NCBI GenBank assembly: GCA_001662425.1
Contig: BDDC01000005.1
Span: 11,762 to 75,761, forward strand
Length of the DNA stretch: 64,000 nucleotides
Direction of reading: 5' to 3'
Source: Chlamydomonas sphaeroides
Lineage: Eukaryota > Chlorophyta > Chlorophyceae > Chlamydomonadales > Chlamydomonadaceae
Of this stretch, positions 23,301-35,300 are shown piece by piece. The position numbers and the translations under genes were made by a program. The notes below the pieces were generated by a model that searched no databases, was not told the DNA's origin, and worked only from the letters and a program-made list of their open reading frames with translations. Position 1 is the first letter of the stretch; the number at the start of each line of letters is the position of its first letter.

Positions 23301-26300
23301 GCCCTCGACGACCGGGTCGTGAGCAGGTGCGGCCGGCGCCGTTTGGTAAGCGGAGCCTGCGTCGAGGATTGATGCCAGGGACGCATTTTCCGAGCGGGCC
23401 GGCTCACGGCTGCCACACGCACCGCTGCTCCCCCACCCCTCCACCACCCCAGGGCCAAGGGCCGCGTGGAGTTTGTGCTGCGGCCCACCGCCAACCTGCC
23501 CTGCCACGAGTCGGGCATGGCCTACTGCGGCGACAACGGGCTGTGGCTGGTGCTGCGCAAGACCAACCCCGCCAACCCGCTGCGGAACATCCGCATACTG
23601 CCCTCGGGCGACGGCGCCGCAGCGTCGGCCGGCGGCGCCGGCGCGGGCGGCGCTTGGGAGTCTCGGGCCGCGCGGACGCCCTTCCACCCTTGGTACCTCA
23701 AGGTGCGCCCCCACTGGCTGCTAGCTGTGAACTGTTTGATGTGTGCCATGCGTGCTGTGGTGCTGGAGCCCTAGGGTGCGCCCTTGCAAGGCATGGCGTG
23801 CGGCGCCGCCATCCGCCATCCCCGCTGCCATGCGCAAACCGTAGCGGGTCTAACCTGCCTCGCCCCGCCTGCGACCGCCCCTGCCTGGGTCCAAACCACC
23901 GCACCTCACCGCACCGCACCGCACCGCACCGCACCGCACCGCACCGCACCGCACCGCACCACACCGCACCACACCACACCGCACCACACCACACCACACC
24001 ACACCACACCACACCACACCACACCCCGCCTCCAGTCCCTAGCAGGCCACTCACCATGCGCGCCAACCCCTCCCCCTCCCCTCTCCCCACTCCACTCCAC
24101 CCCCAGTCCCTGGCGCGCTACCGGGTGCTCCGCTTCATGGGCTGGATGGACACCAATGGAGACCAGGGCTGGGCCGCCGCCGCCAGCAGCCCGGGAGGCG
24201 CCTGGGCGGCACGTCGGACGCCTGCCCACGATACGCAGGTGGGGGCCTGGGCGGGGCACGGGAGCGGATGCAGGGCTGTAGCCCGGGCTGCCCGGCACGA
24301 GTCTGCCCTCGCGCCACATCATGCGCTCCGCTTGGCTGCAGGCCGCCGGCGGCAGGGGCGTGGCCCCGGAGCACATCATCGAGCTGTGCAACATCCTCGG
24401 GGTGCGGCCGCGCGAGGGACGGTCACGCATACAGTGTTTCATTGATATGTACTTACGTCGATATTGCGCAAACGACAACATACGGTATGTGGACCACCTC
24501 AACATCCTCAGGGGTGCGGCCAGGGTCTGTCTGGGACGTGTGCCGGCTGTGGCCAAGGCCCAAGCACCGGGCGCCGCGCCCCGAGGCCGCAACCCGCCAC
24601 CCCCCTCCTCCCCCAGCAGGCCGCCCCCTGCCTGACAGGCCGATCTCTGCCCTTCCCCTCTCCTGCCTCCCTACTGCCACTGCCGTCCGCCCTGCTCCTC
24701 TCGAGGCCGACCCACGCCTCTCTCCCGCCCCTGCCGTCCGCCCTCCTTCCTCCCCCCCGCAGGCCGACCCCTGGCTCAACGTGCACCACCTAGCCGACGA
24801 CGCCTACGTCGCGGCCCTGGCGGCGCTGCTGCGGGACCGGCTGCGGCCCGACGTCACCGTGTACGTGGAGCACAGCAACGAGGTACGTGGCGGACCCACG
24901 AGGGGCTTGGGGGGGAAGGGGTTGCGTCCATGTAAGGGTAAGGGTGGTGATGGAGTAACACGGGGTGTGTGCAGTAGGGTGCGGGTTGAGGGTTGGGCCA
25001 TAAGCAGCGCCGCAGCATCCCACGCAAGGCGCGCAAGGCGCGGCCGCGCCTCACCCCTCCTCCCCCGCTGCGCCCCGGTGCGCAGGTGTGGAACTCGCTG
25101 TTCCCCGCCAACGCCTACGCCCGCGACCGCGGCCTGGCGCTGGGCCTGTCGGCCGTCAACGCCACCGCCGCCTACCGCTACCACGCGCTGCGCACCGTGC
25201 AGGTGGGGTATGCATTGGGTAGCGAGGTTGCAGGTGGGGGAGGCGCCATGACCCTCTAGGGACCAATAACCTGCGCAGGCGCATTGGCTGCTGAGTCCTC
25301 CATTGCCGTCGGCGTGTGCTCGCCCTGCTCATCCCCCGCTGCCGCCCTGCCCATCCCCCGCTGCCACCCTGCCGCCCCGCAGCTGGGCGAGGCGTTCCGC
25401 TCCGCGCTGGGCTCGAGTCGCGTCAAGGTGGTGCTGGGCGGCTGGGGCTTTCTGTGCAACAACGGCGCCGGCTGCGGCACGACCGTGATGCAGGAGAGCC
25501 TGGGCTGGAACGGCACCGCAGCCAAGGTGGGTGACGGGGGCGGACCGCACCGCCCGGCATGTGCCCCTGGCCGCTGCCCCCGACCGCTGCCGCCCCCGAC
25601 ACTTCCCTCCCCGTTTCTATGTCCCGCATCCCTCCACCCCTGCCTCCCTCGCTGGCGCTGTCTCCATGGCCAGGTGGACTACTATGGTGTCACGGGCTAC
25701 TGGGACTGCGGCCTGGGGTCCAACGGGGCCGTGGACATGCAGCTGTCGGTGGAGGCCATGCTGGCCAGGTGGGGGCCGGGCGGGGTGCGGACTGAGGAGA
25801 AGGCTGAGGACTGAGGAGAAGGCTGAAGGCGGCGGGCTGAGGGCTGAGGGCGGGGGGCTGAGGGGCGGGGCTGAGGACTGAGAGCGAAGGGCTGAAGTCC
25901 GGGAGGGGGGGAGGAGAGGAGCGAGCGCTTGGCAGCATAGTGGCGGAGCGAGATGTGGAAAGGGCAGGCCCGCACCGCGTGCTGCATTCCCCGGCGCTGC
26001 AGGTGCCGCGCCAGCGTCAACGCCACCGAGTCGGCCGCCGCCGCGCTGGCGGCAAAGGCGCAGCCGTACGGCGTGCCCCTCATTACGTGAGTCCACGACA
26101 GCCTCGCGCCCCCCGGCTGCGCTGCGCCGTGGCCGGGCGGAGAGCGAGCGCAGGCAGCACCGCACGCCGCCTTGGCTCGCGAGCCGTCGCTTTACCCCTA
26201 CGCAATCGCCTCACCCCATGCATAGCCGTGCCGAAGCCTCCCGCCTGCACTGCTCGCCGGGGGCTGCGAGGCGCGCAGCGCTGTGCTGCGCTGTGGGTCG

Positions 26301-29300
26301 GCGGACCCCAGCACCCGAAGCCCACCCCCGCCCCTCGGCCCCATGCCGCTCTCCGACCGCCGCAGCTACGAGGCGGGCCCCAGCATCATGGAGTCGTCCG
26401 CCATCCACACCGGCTCCACCACCACCGGCCTGGCGCAGAAGTGGGTCGTGAAAAGCACATGGCAGCACCCACCTTTGCACCAACCAACCACCTTGCCTCG
26501 CGACGTGGTCGTGCTACACGGCCGGTCCCTGCGGGGTCCAGCAAAGGCACGCGTGTAACGTGCGTGTGTTGCGTACCTGCGCTCGCCGCCTTCCCTGCGC
26601 CCGGCCCCAGGTTCTTCGCCGTCAACCGCCACCCCGACATGTACGGCCTGTACGGCGCCCACCTGGCGCTGTTCGCGCGCGCCGGCCTGGTAGGCGCCGG
26701 CCGGCCGTACATGCAGTTCATCAGCACCGCCCTGCCCAGCGTGTACGGCAGCTGGGGGCTGCAGGTGAGGCGCAGGGAGGGGGCCACCCGGGGGATCGAG
26801 GCGTCAGGGCAGAGGGGAATCCTGGCGTACACCCGGGGCTGCAGGCGTGATGGCCCAGCCCCCCGGGGGCTCGGCTGCTCCGGCGGGGGCAAGGTTTAAG
26901 GAGGCCAACGCCTCCGGGGATGTCTTGGGAATGCAATGGCTTACGCAAGGCCAGGACCCCTGCAAGCTGCTGCTCCCTGGGCCCTGGGTGTGTGGCCATT
27001 GCCAGCGGGTGACATGGTGCGGGTCCGTGACCTCGCCCCTCCCCTTCCCCCGCAGGAGTACACTGGGCAGCCGCTGGCCGAGGCCCACAAGTACCGGGCG
27101 TTCATGGACTGGGTCGATGGCCAGGTGGGGGGAAGGATGGGATGGGATCTGTGGCCCTCGTGTTCGTGTGTTCCAGTGTTAGGTAGCACAGAACCCCACA
27201 CGCGGCACAGCACGCCCCGGGTAGAGTGGCGCGTCGGCCGTGCGCGAAGGGAATGCGGTTTAATGCGCCTGTGCGGAAGCGAAGCCCAGCCTGACCCGGG
27301 AGGAATGGCGCGTCGGCCGTGCGGAGAGGCAATGCGGTTAAATGCGCCAGTGCGGAGGCGAAGCCCAGCGCCACCCGAAAAGAACCCGGTGCGGGCTCAC
27401 AGGGCACAGAACACCCACCTGGGCACGCTTCCTGCGGCCGCACGGAGGAGGCTTGTTGCAATGCCCCCCGTGCCTGCCAAGCTGTCATCATTGCCTTTCA
27501 AGGCCGCTCCTATTGCGCACCGTGCCTCAGGTCGGCACCCCCGGGGGGCCCCCGCCGCGGCCGCTGTGCCTGTCGCTCCGTTCGTCCGGCGGCGCGGCCG
27601 CGGGCGTGGCGGGCACCGCGGGCGCTCCCTCGCAGGCGCTGGGCGAGGGGCTGCTGTCGGGCCCGCCCGCAGTGTACCGGCCCGCGGCGGGGCAGGTCGT
27701 GGTGCAGGTGGGCCTCCTGTGTCCAAGTGTGAAGTAGAACAGAACCCCACACGCGCTGTGTGTGCACTCTGTAGAACACGGTATGTACCGGTAGGTATCA
27801 GCAAATATAGGTAGAGACCGGTAGCCTCCAGCGCCTCCTGGTCAGCGCTACATGGACTTTGCATGGGACAATTGGGCGAAGGCGACGGGGTAGTACAATG
27901 AAGGCTCCAATAATGACTGCCCCACGGCGCCGCGCAGGGCCTGACTGCGGCCGTGCGCTGGTCCACGGTGGGCTGGCCCGCCACCCGCGGCCCCACGGGC
28001 AGCGGCCTCGAGATCAGCCTGTGGTGAGTGAGCGCTCAAGCGCCTGGCGCCGCAGGGCCGCCGCTGCGCACCCCCGCCCTCCGGAGGCTCTGGTCCGCCG
28101 TCCGTCCGGTCCGCCCTCCGTGTTACGCGTAGGGCCCAGCCCCGCCGTCCACGCTCTGCCATCTCCCAAGCAACTCCGTGCCCCTCACCCCCTTTCCATC
28201 CCCTGCCTGCCCCCTCCCCTCGCAGGCTGGACTCGGACTGCGCCTCCGACCCGCCCTCGGGCGCCTCCATGGCCCAGCAGCAGCGCCCCGCGGCCCAGGC
28301 ACTGGCCGTGCTGCTGTCCGCATCCGAGCCACTGCCGCCCTCGCCCGGGCAGCTAGACATCCACGTGCCGCTGGGCTCCGAGAACGCCGCGCTGGCGGCC
28401 GCCGTGGCGCAGGTGGCGGCGGCGGCGGCCGCCGCCGGGCCCGGCGGGCGCGCCGCCGCGGCGGCGCGCTTCTTCCTGCGCTTCCGCGACGGCGCGGGCG
28501 GCAGCACCAACTACAGCGAGCCGTTTGAGATAGCGCCCGCCTACAGCTACTACACGGGTGAGGCAGCGGGGGGCCATGGGCTTGAGCAGTATCGTTAGAA
28601 AGGCGGGCGCTGTGGGCGGCGGAGCGCCCTGCGCCAAGGTCGCGGACTGTTCGTTGCTGCCCAAACGCTCCTCCGGCCAAGGGGCGACGGGCTGGGCCCT
28701 GGAGCGAGGGGCCGGGGTGAGGCCCTGGGGCCACGTCGTACTTGTCGTAATCGCGAGCCCCTGGGGCCACGCTCGCTGCCCCGCAACCGCCTCACGCCCC
28801 ATGACCGCGCCTCGCCCCTCCCCGTCGCAGAGCCATGGTCCGCTTGCAACTGCACCGCCGGCGCACCGGAGCAGACGCGGCCGGTGGCGTGCCGTCCGAA
28901 CCCCTCCATCCCGCCGCCGCTGCAGCCCGCCGCCCGCAATGCCAGCACACGGCCTCCCGAGCCGCGCCCAGCCCCCGACGTGCCTCCGCCGAGGTCGCCC
29001 TACTGCGGCTTCTTCCCCGGCTGGAACCTCAGCCTCAGTGACCCATCTTGCTTCATCAATGCGGATGGCTGCCGCGAGTACCGCACCAATAACCGCGGCT
29101 TCTGGCCTTGGAGCGTGTTCAAGCCCATCACCGACTGCACCGCGCAGTACAGCCCTTGGCCGCGGTCCGGCCCCGAGCCGCCCAGCGGCCCCACCGCCGC
29201 GCTCACGATCATCCCGGATGCAGACATGGGCGTGTGCCGAACCCACACAGGGCTGGACAGCCCCCCGTCGTCGCAGGCGTGCGAGTGCCCGACGCCGCCG

Positions 29301-32300
29301 CTGGCAGCGTCGTCTCCGTCGCCCAGCCCCTCACCCAGCCCGTCCCCGAGCCCCTCTCCGTCGCCCAGCCCCTCGCCCTCGCCCTCGCCTTCCCCTGCCG
29401 GCGCCGGCGCACCCCAGGGTGCCTGCCAAACCTGCCAGGTGCGTGTGCCGCGCCAGAGACTGCATCCTTTGCGTCCCGCAGACTTGCTTCCGGGCGTCAT
29501 TGGCGACTCATCAGCCTTGTTTGCTTCCGGGCATACAGCACACGTGCAGCCATCAGCTCCACCTCAATCGCCCCAGCCCGTGCTCCGCACCTCGCGTACT
29601 GTCTCGCACCCCATGCCACGCAGCCTTGTTTCCGGGCGTACGGCGCCACCGTGTGCACCTCTGCTTTACCTCGCCCGCCTCACCCCTGCCCCACGCCCCT
29701 GCGCGTCGCCATTCGCACCCCCGCAGGCCTGCCTGGCAGCCATGGCCGCAGCCGCGGCCTCCTCCCTGCTTGCCAGCCCGCCCTTGACCACCGCCCAGAG
29801 GGCCGCCGCCGTCCAGGCCGCCTGCGCTGCGCTACAGCCGCCGCCCCAGGCAGCCGCCTGCCGCGCCCTGGCGTCGCTCATCCTCACCCAGGGCGCCGCC
29901 TCCAACATGGCCGCCAGGGCCGGCCTGCTGTGCTCCCGCCTCGGCCCCTGCAACGCCACGGCCGCCGCCTGCACCAGCCTCTCCGCCAGCCGCGCGAGCG
30001 CCGGCGGCGCCGCTGCAGGGCAGCAGCTCGTGGGCGCCCTGGACCTGTGCACGGCCGAGGGCGTGGCCGGCGGCACGCCCACGACGCTGCCCAGCGCGGA
30101 GGCGGGCGCGGGGTCGTGCCGCTCGGATGCGGAGTGCGCCGCCACGGCGCAGTGCGCCTTCGCGACGCCGCCGGCCACGCGCCAGACCTGCTCCTGCGTG
30201 GCCGGACGCGACGTGTGCGCCAGGTGGGTCGCGACGGCTGCGCCGCTGAGCTCGCGCCTGTCCGGGTCCCCTGGCCCTCCTGCGACTCGTGCCCGCTGGT
30301 GTCCCTACCCTCACCTCACCGGACGTCCCCGCAGCCTGGGCTCCTGTGTGAGCTACTGCTCGCTCGGCTCTACCTTGGATACGCTGGCGCGGCTCAACGG
30401 CGGCGCCGCGGAGTGCAGCCCCGGCGGGGCGCTGACGTGCGCTGCGGGCGAGGGCTGCAGCGCGGTGGCGGGCTGCCGGCGCTGGGCCTGCGACGCGGCG
30501 TCGCAGTCCCTGGTGCAGGTGCGGCCGGCGCAAGGGGCCTCGTGGCGCATGCGGGCCCACCCGGGGGGTTTGGACACGTTCTCAGACTCCATCATACCTG
30601 TGCATCAATACATCATCATGCCGTGCCCCCCCCCCACCGAACCCCAGGTGTCCTGCTCGGCGCTGTGCCAGCCCGCGAGCCTCACCCCGACCTCTGCGCG
30701 GCTGTCGGACGACGGCCGCTCGCTGCTTGTGGCGCTGTCGGCGCCCGCGGCGCCGCTGCAGCGCGCCGCGTGCTCGGCCGTGCTGGACTCCGCCTCTGCC
30801 GCGGCGCTGGGCGGCGGCGCGGCGCTGTGCAGCACCTCGGCCGACGGCAGGACGCTGGTTGTGGCCCTCGCGGCCAACGCCAGCATCGCGGTACGACCGC
30901 ATGCGTTTGTGCCTCCCTCGCACCCATGCAGAAGCAGCTCTGCTACGCACGTGCTCGCCAGGGCCTCAGCCGCGACCCCTCGCACGTGCCCCTCATGCTC
31001 GCAGGCGGGCCAGAGCCTGTCGCTGGTGTCAAGTGGCTCGGTGCTGGTCGGTGCGCTCGACCGCGCCCGCGCCTTCTCAGGAGCCGTCACGGTGCGTGCC
31101 CCAGGAGACGTCTGCAAACACGCGAGTCTTGACAGCTTCCTGCCTCCGCGACGTAACCACCGCACCCTCGCATGGAACCCAACAGGTGGCGGCCTGCTCC
31201 GCATGCGCCTCGCCCCGAGCGTCCCTCGCCGGCCCCGCCGTCGTCACGGCGCCCTGCGAGCCCGCCGGCGGCGCGCTCCTCGCCGCTGCCGCCTCCCGGC
31301 CTCCCTCCTGGGACGCGAGCGGCTCCGAGGACTTGGGCGGGCGCGCGGGGCGTTGGGCGGATGTGAGGTGGTCGCTGCCGGCCGGCTTCGGGCCCGACGC
31401 GGGCCGGGCTGTGCTGCAGGCGGCAGTGGACAGAACCAACGCACTGGCGGATGTGGGGTGAGCTTCGCCACGGCTTGGCAGTTGCTCGTCACGGGCGTAT
31501 GTCTCTCTCAAGGCCAAGGGCTCGCAGGGCGAGGGGCGCTTCCCCCGGGGTGAGGGCCACCGTGCGTGCGTGGCATTGCCGCGCCGCGCACCTGACGCGT
31601 CCGGCGGTTGCTGCCGTGGCGGTCATGTCGCAGGTCGCGGCTGGTCATGTCTCTGTCCTTGGCCGAGGTGGCACAGGTGTCGGACGCCCCGGACTACAGG
31701 CTGCAGGTACGGCAGCTGGAGGGCGCATGTACGGCAGTGTCGTACGTTTGCTCAAGCGGGTACGAGGCCTGCTAGCTATCATATCGTATCATCCCCGCCG
31801 CCACGCCGCCATCCCCGCCGCGCAGGTGACACTGACGTCCTGGCTCGGCACCTCGGCCTCCGCCACCGCCGCCTTCGCGAGGACCTCCGCCGCGCCGCCG
31901 CCGCTCGTCACCATCGCCGGACCGCCCACACAGACCTTCCGCGCGGGCTCGGCCGCGGGCGTGCGGCTCTCCGCCCAGGCCGTCGGCGGCGGCTGCAAAG
32001 GTGCGTCGGCCTAGCTGCTGCCGCCCGCGGCCCCAGTTGTCGGCCGAACCGCCGCTGCCCCGTCCAACTTCCAAGCAGCCGACCATACGGCAACGGTACG
32101 GCCACACTACCTTGCTTGACGCCCCCCCTGCATCCCTGCCGCCCCGCCCCCCACAGGCCGCTCGCTGTCCTGGCGCTGGACGGCCCCCTCGGGCTGGGCC
32201 GGGGTGCCCGTCGCAGGCCTAGCTGGGCAGAGCCTGGCGCTGCCGGGGCCGCTGCCCGCTGCTGCCGGCACGACCGTGGTGCTGCGGGTCACGGCCGGCT

Positions 32301-35300
32301 ACGCAGGTGAGGACGCGGTAGAGCCTGCTGGGTTCACTGTGCTGGTGGACTCCGGGGTAAACAGGTGCTTGTGCACTGCCCATGCCGTCCTGTACGCGGC
32401 CGCTGGGGGCGTCGATCGCCGGCGCATCGCAGCTGACCTGGGTCGAGCACAGTCTTTTCGTGCGGCGCCTCTGGCTGAGTCCGGTTTCAGCTCCTCAGCT
32501 TCTGTGGCTGCCTGTGCTGTGTACCCATGCCGCAGACTCGACCGCGGTGGGCACCGCGGATGTGAATCTGCTGGCCGTCGGCACGCCGCCGCGGGCGCGG
32601 CTGGCGGGGCCGACGGGCGACGTGCCTGACACGGAGACTCTGACCCTGAACGCCACGGCGTCTTCCGACCCCGACTCCCCCGCTGACATGCAGCCCGCGC
32701 TGTCGTACACCTGGGAGTGCAGGTGCGTACGGGACTGGCTGCGTGCCGTACATCCCAGGCCTGGCGTGGCGTCATGCCGCCCCTGCGGGCCGCCCGCCGT
32801 GTCCGCCACCCATCCACTCCGCTGCCTCCCTGCCCTCCCTCCCTCCAGGCGTGACGACCACCCCAGCCCCTGCTTCAGCAACGCGGCGCAGGGCGACCGC
32901 AGCACACCCGGCCTGTGGGTCTTGCCCGCCAGCCTGCTGTCGAGGGACCACGTCCACACCTTCACCGCCACCGTCTCCAAGCCCGCTGCCGCCGGCAACG
33001 GCAGCTCGCCGCTCAGCGCGTCCGCGTCCCTCAGCCTGCGCCCTAGGGCCGCGGCGGCGCCATTTCCGCGCGCGACGCTATCTCGGCAGTGCGCGGCCGC
33101 GGCCTGCGCCGCACCGCACAACACGGACCGCGACCTCACGGTGAGCCGCCACAGGAGGCGGTGGGGGTAGGCGCCCGTGCCATCAGCCGCCTTGCCAGGA
33201 ACAGGACCGACCCTTGCCTGCCCTGAGCGACCCGGCTTGAAGTTTATCTGACGCTGATTGCGCCGTCAACGGCCGCCTGCCGCCCTGGCCCCACACACGC
33301 CGCACCCACAGGTCTTGCTGCAGATCGCGGCGCCCTTCGCGACCGCCGCCGTGACGGTAGCCTGGGCCAGCGCGGACGCGCCGGCGCTCGCCTCCTTGCC
33401 CGCGGCCGCTGACGCGGCCACCGCGGCCGCCGCGGCCGCCGCCGGCCTGCCCGCTGGCTCGCGCCTCCTCGTCATCCCGGCTGCCGCACTGCCCGCCGGC
33501 CGCGATTCTCTCGCCTTGACCGCCACGCTAACGGTCGCCGCGACCGCCACAGCCGCCGCTAGCGAGGGCCAGGCCACTTTGTCCGTGCCCCTCAATACGG
33601 CGCCGTACTGCGCCCTGGCGTCGCCGGCCTCGTGCCTGACGGTTGAGCTGCTGGGTAGCGGCACCTGGCCAACCGCCGCCGCCTCGGTCCGGGCGACGGG
33701 CTGGTCGGACAGCGGCTCGACGGATCAGCAGCTGAAGTACGAGTTCGGTGTACGGCAGGTTACGACAGCGGCCAGCGTTGACCAGGTGCAGCAGCTGGGT
33801 ACGGCGTCCTCTGCCGTGCTGGTCGGTCTGCCGCGAGGTGTTGTACGGCTGTACGGATGCGCCGTGGACGCGCAGGGCTCCCGCAGCTGCAGCACGGTCG
33901 ACGTGACGATCGCCCCGCCGGCAGCCGGCTTCAGCGTAACTGCTGCGCTCGAGGCTGTCGACGTGTCGGCCCTTGTTGCGGTGGGTGGCAGGGCCATACT
34001 AGCACGACCGAGAACGCCGCAATGGCACCCACACGTCATAAGTGCCGCTTGCCCGGAACGCTCTTACCCTTATATGTCCCGCACTCCCATGCCATTGGCC
34101 CCAACAACTCCAGGCCAACGACCGGCGCTCGCTGCTCCAAGCGGCGCTGCAGGTCTCTCAGCTCGCAGGTGCCCTCGGCAACGACACGGCGGCCAACACC
34201 ACCAGCGGTGCGGCCGCCGCTGCCGCTGTCGCCTCGCGCAGTGCCGCGCTGCTGGAGGCGCTGCTTTCGGGCGGCGGCGACCTGTCAGACCCCGAGCAGG
34301 CCAAGCAGACGGTCTCGGCCCTGGCGTCGCTGGCGGCGGCGGCGGCGCCGTCGCTGTCTGACGCCGCCAAGCAGCAGCTGCTGGCGGCGGCGCGCGACGC
34401 GGCGGCGGCGCTGCCCGGCGGCAACGCCACCAGCGCCGCCGCTGCGGCGGCCGAGGAGACCGAGGGCGTGGCGTCTACCTCGGGTTTCGTGTCGCAGCTG
34501 TGCCGGCTGCTTGGCGCCGCGCTGCCAGCGGCCGGAGCTGGCGGCGCCGCCCGGCGCCGCGGCCGCGTGCTGGCGGCGGCGGTGTCGCAAGAGCAAGCTC
34601 GCGCTCAGCTGCAGGAGGCGCTGTCGACGGCGGACCGTATGGGAGACGCGCTGGGCCGTCAGGCGGTGCCCGGCGGCGGCTACCTGGCAGCAGGCGACGG
34701 CGGCGTCTACGTGTCGGCGGCAGCGCTGCCGACCGCCGCCGGCGGCGCCGCCGCCAGCTCCACGACGCTGACGCTGCGCGCCGGGCCTGACGCCGCCCTC
34801 TGGGACGCAACCACGCGGCGCCGCCAGCTCGCCGCCAGCCAAGCCAGCGGCAATGCCGAGGCCATTCTGGTCTTATCGGGATCTGCTGCAGCTACAGCGG
34901 CAGCGGGTGGCTATGGCATTGACCTGCAGTACTCGTCCGCAGCCGCCGCCGCGCTGGCGGTTGCGGCGGCGCCGTCGCTGTCCTCTATCAGCGGCGCGAC
35001 GCCGCTGGGAGGCCTTGTGACGGTCACGTGGAACGCCGGCGGCGGTGCCGCCGCCGGGCCGCCAGCACTGGACGGGAATGCATCCTACATTCAACTAGCC
35101 ATTCCCGTATCGGGCTACAACGCATCCCGGAAGCTCGTGTGCTTCCAGTACGTGTCGGCAACGGGGGCAGCCACGGCCGTGGGCGGCACCGCCGATGCCG
35201 CCGTGCCGTACGTGTCGCTCGAGAACCCAGCCGGCGCGGTTGGCTGCCGGGTCTCTGCGGTTGGCAGTTACTTCGTTGCGCAGCTGCCGCAGGATGCTGT

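Larger units (their letters stand above)
22375..28557 (+). other. Module C: glycoside-hydrolase-like, catalytic glutamates kept, with C-terminal beta domain
   Basis: Exons: 22568-22656, 23012-23215, 23453-23702, 24107-24238, 24342-24401, 24763-24882, 25086-25202, 25383-25526, 25674-25768, 26003-26086, 26366-26440, 26611-26764, 27056-27124, 27531-27707, 27938-28023 and 28226-28557. Landmarks: YWGSEWVFVDVMKHSSEWM, DGYPARLPPG, GRYVALHEGEG, RKTNPANPLRNIRILPSG, YRVLRFMGWMDTNGDQ, DPWLNVHHLADDAYV, VYVEHSNE/VWNS (predicted acid/base Glu at 24880-24882) and TYEAGPSIM (predicted nucleophile Glu at 26370-26372). The last three exons add a beta-rich region (AVRWSTVGWPATRG, then RFFLRFRDG and NYSEPFEI) that resembles the Kre9/Knh1-like domain of fungal wall proteins. 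That resemblance is a weak inference. Confidence 0.75.

Noticed and set aside
23904..24024. Regular CACCG/CACCA array that could suggest a CRISPR or satellite.
   Set aside because: Units are five bases without spacers and lie in a eukaryotic intron. It is a simple microsatellite.
11390..28560. Reading the three hydrolase-like modules as three separate tandem genes.
   Set aside because: Single exons bridge the module borders (15853-16460 and 20721-20911), only the first module has a signal peptide, and no stop or TGTAA signal fits between modules. All junction phases join into one frame.
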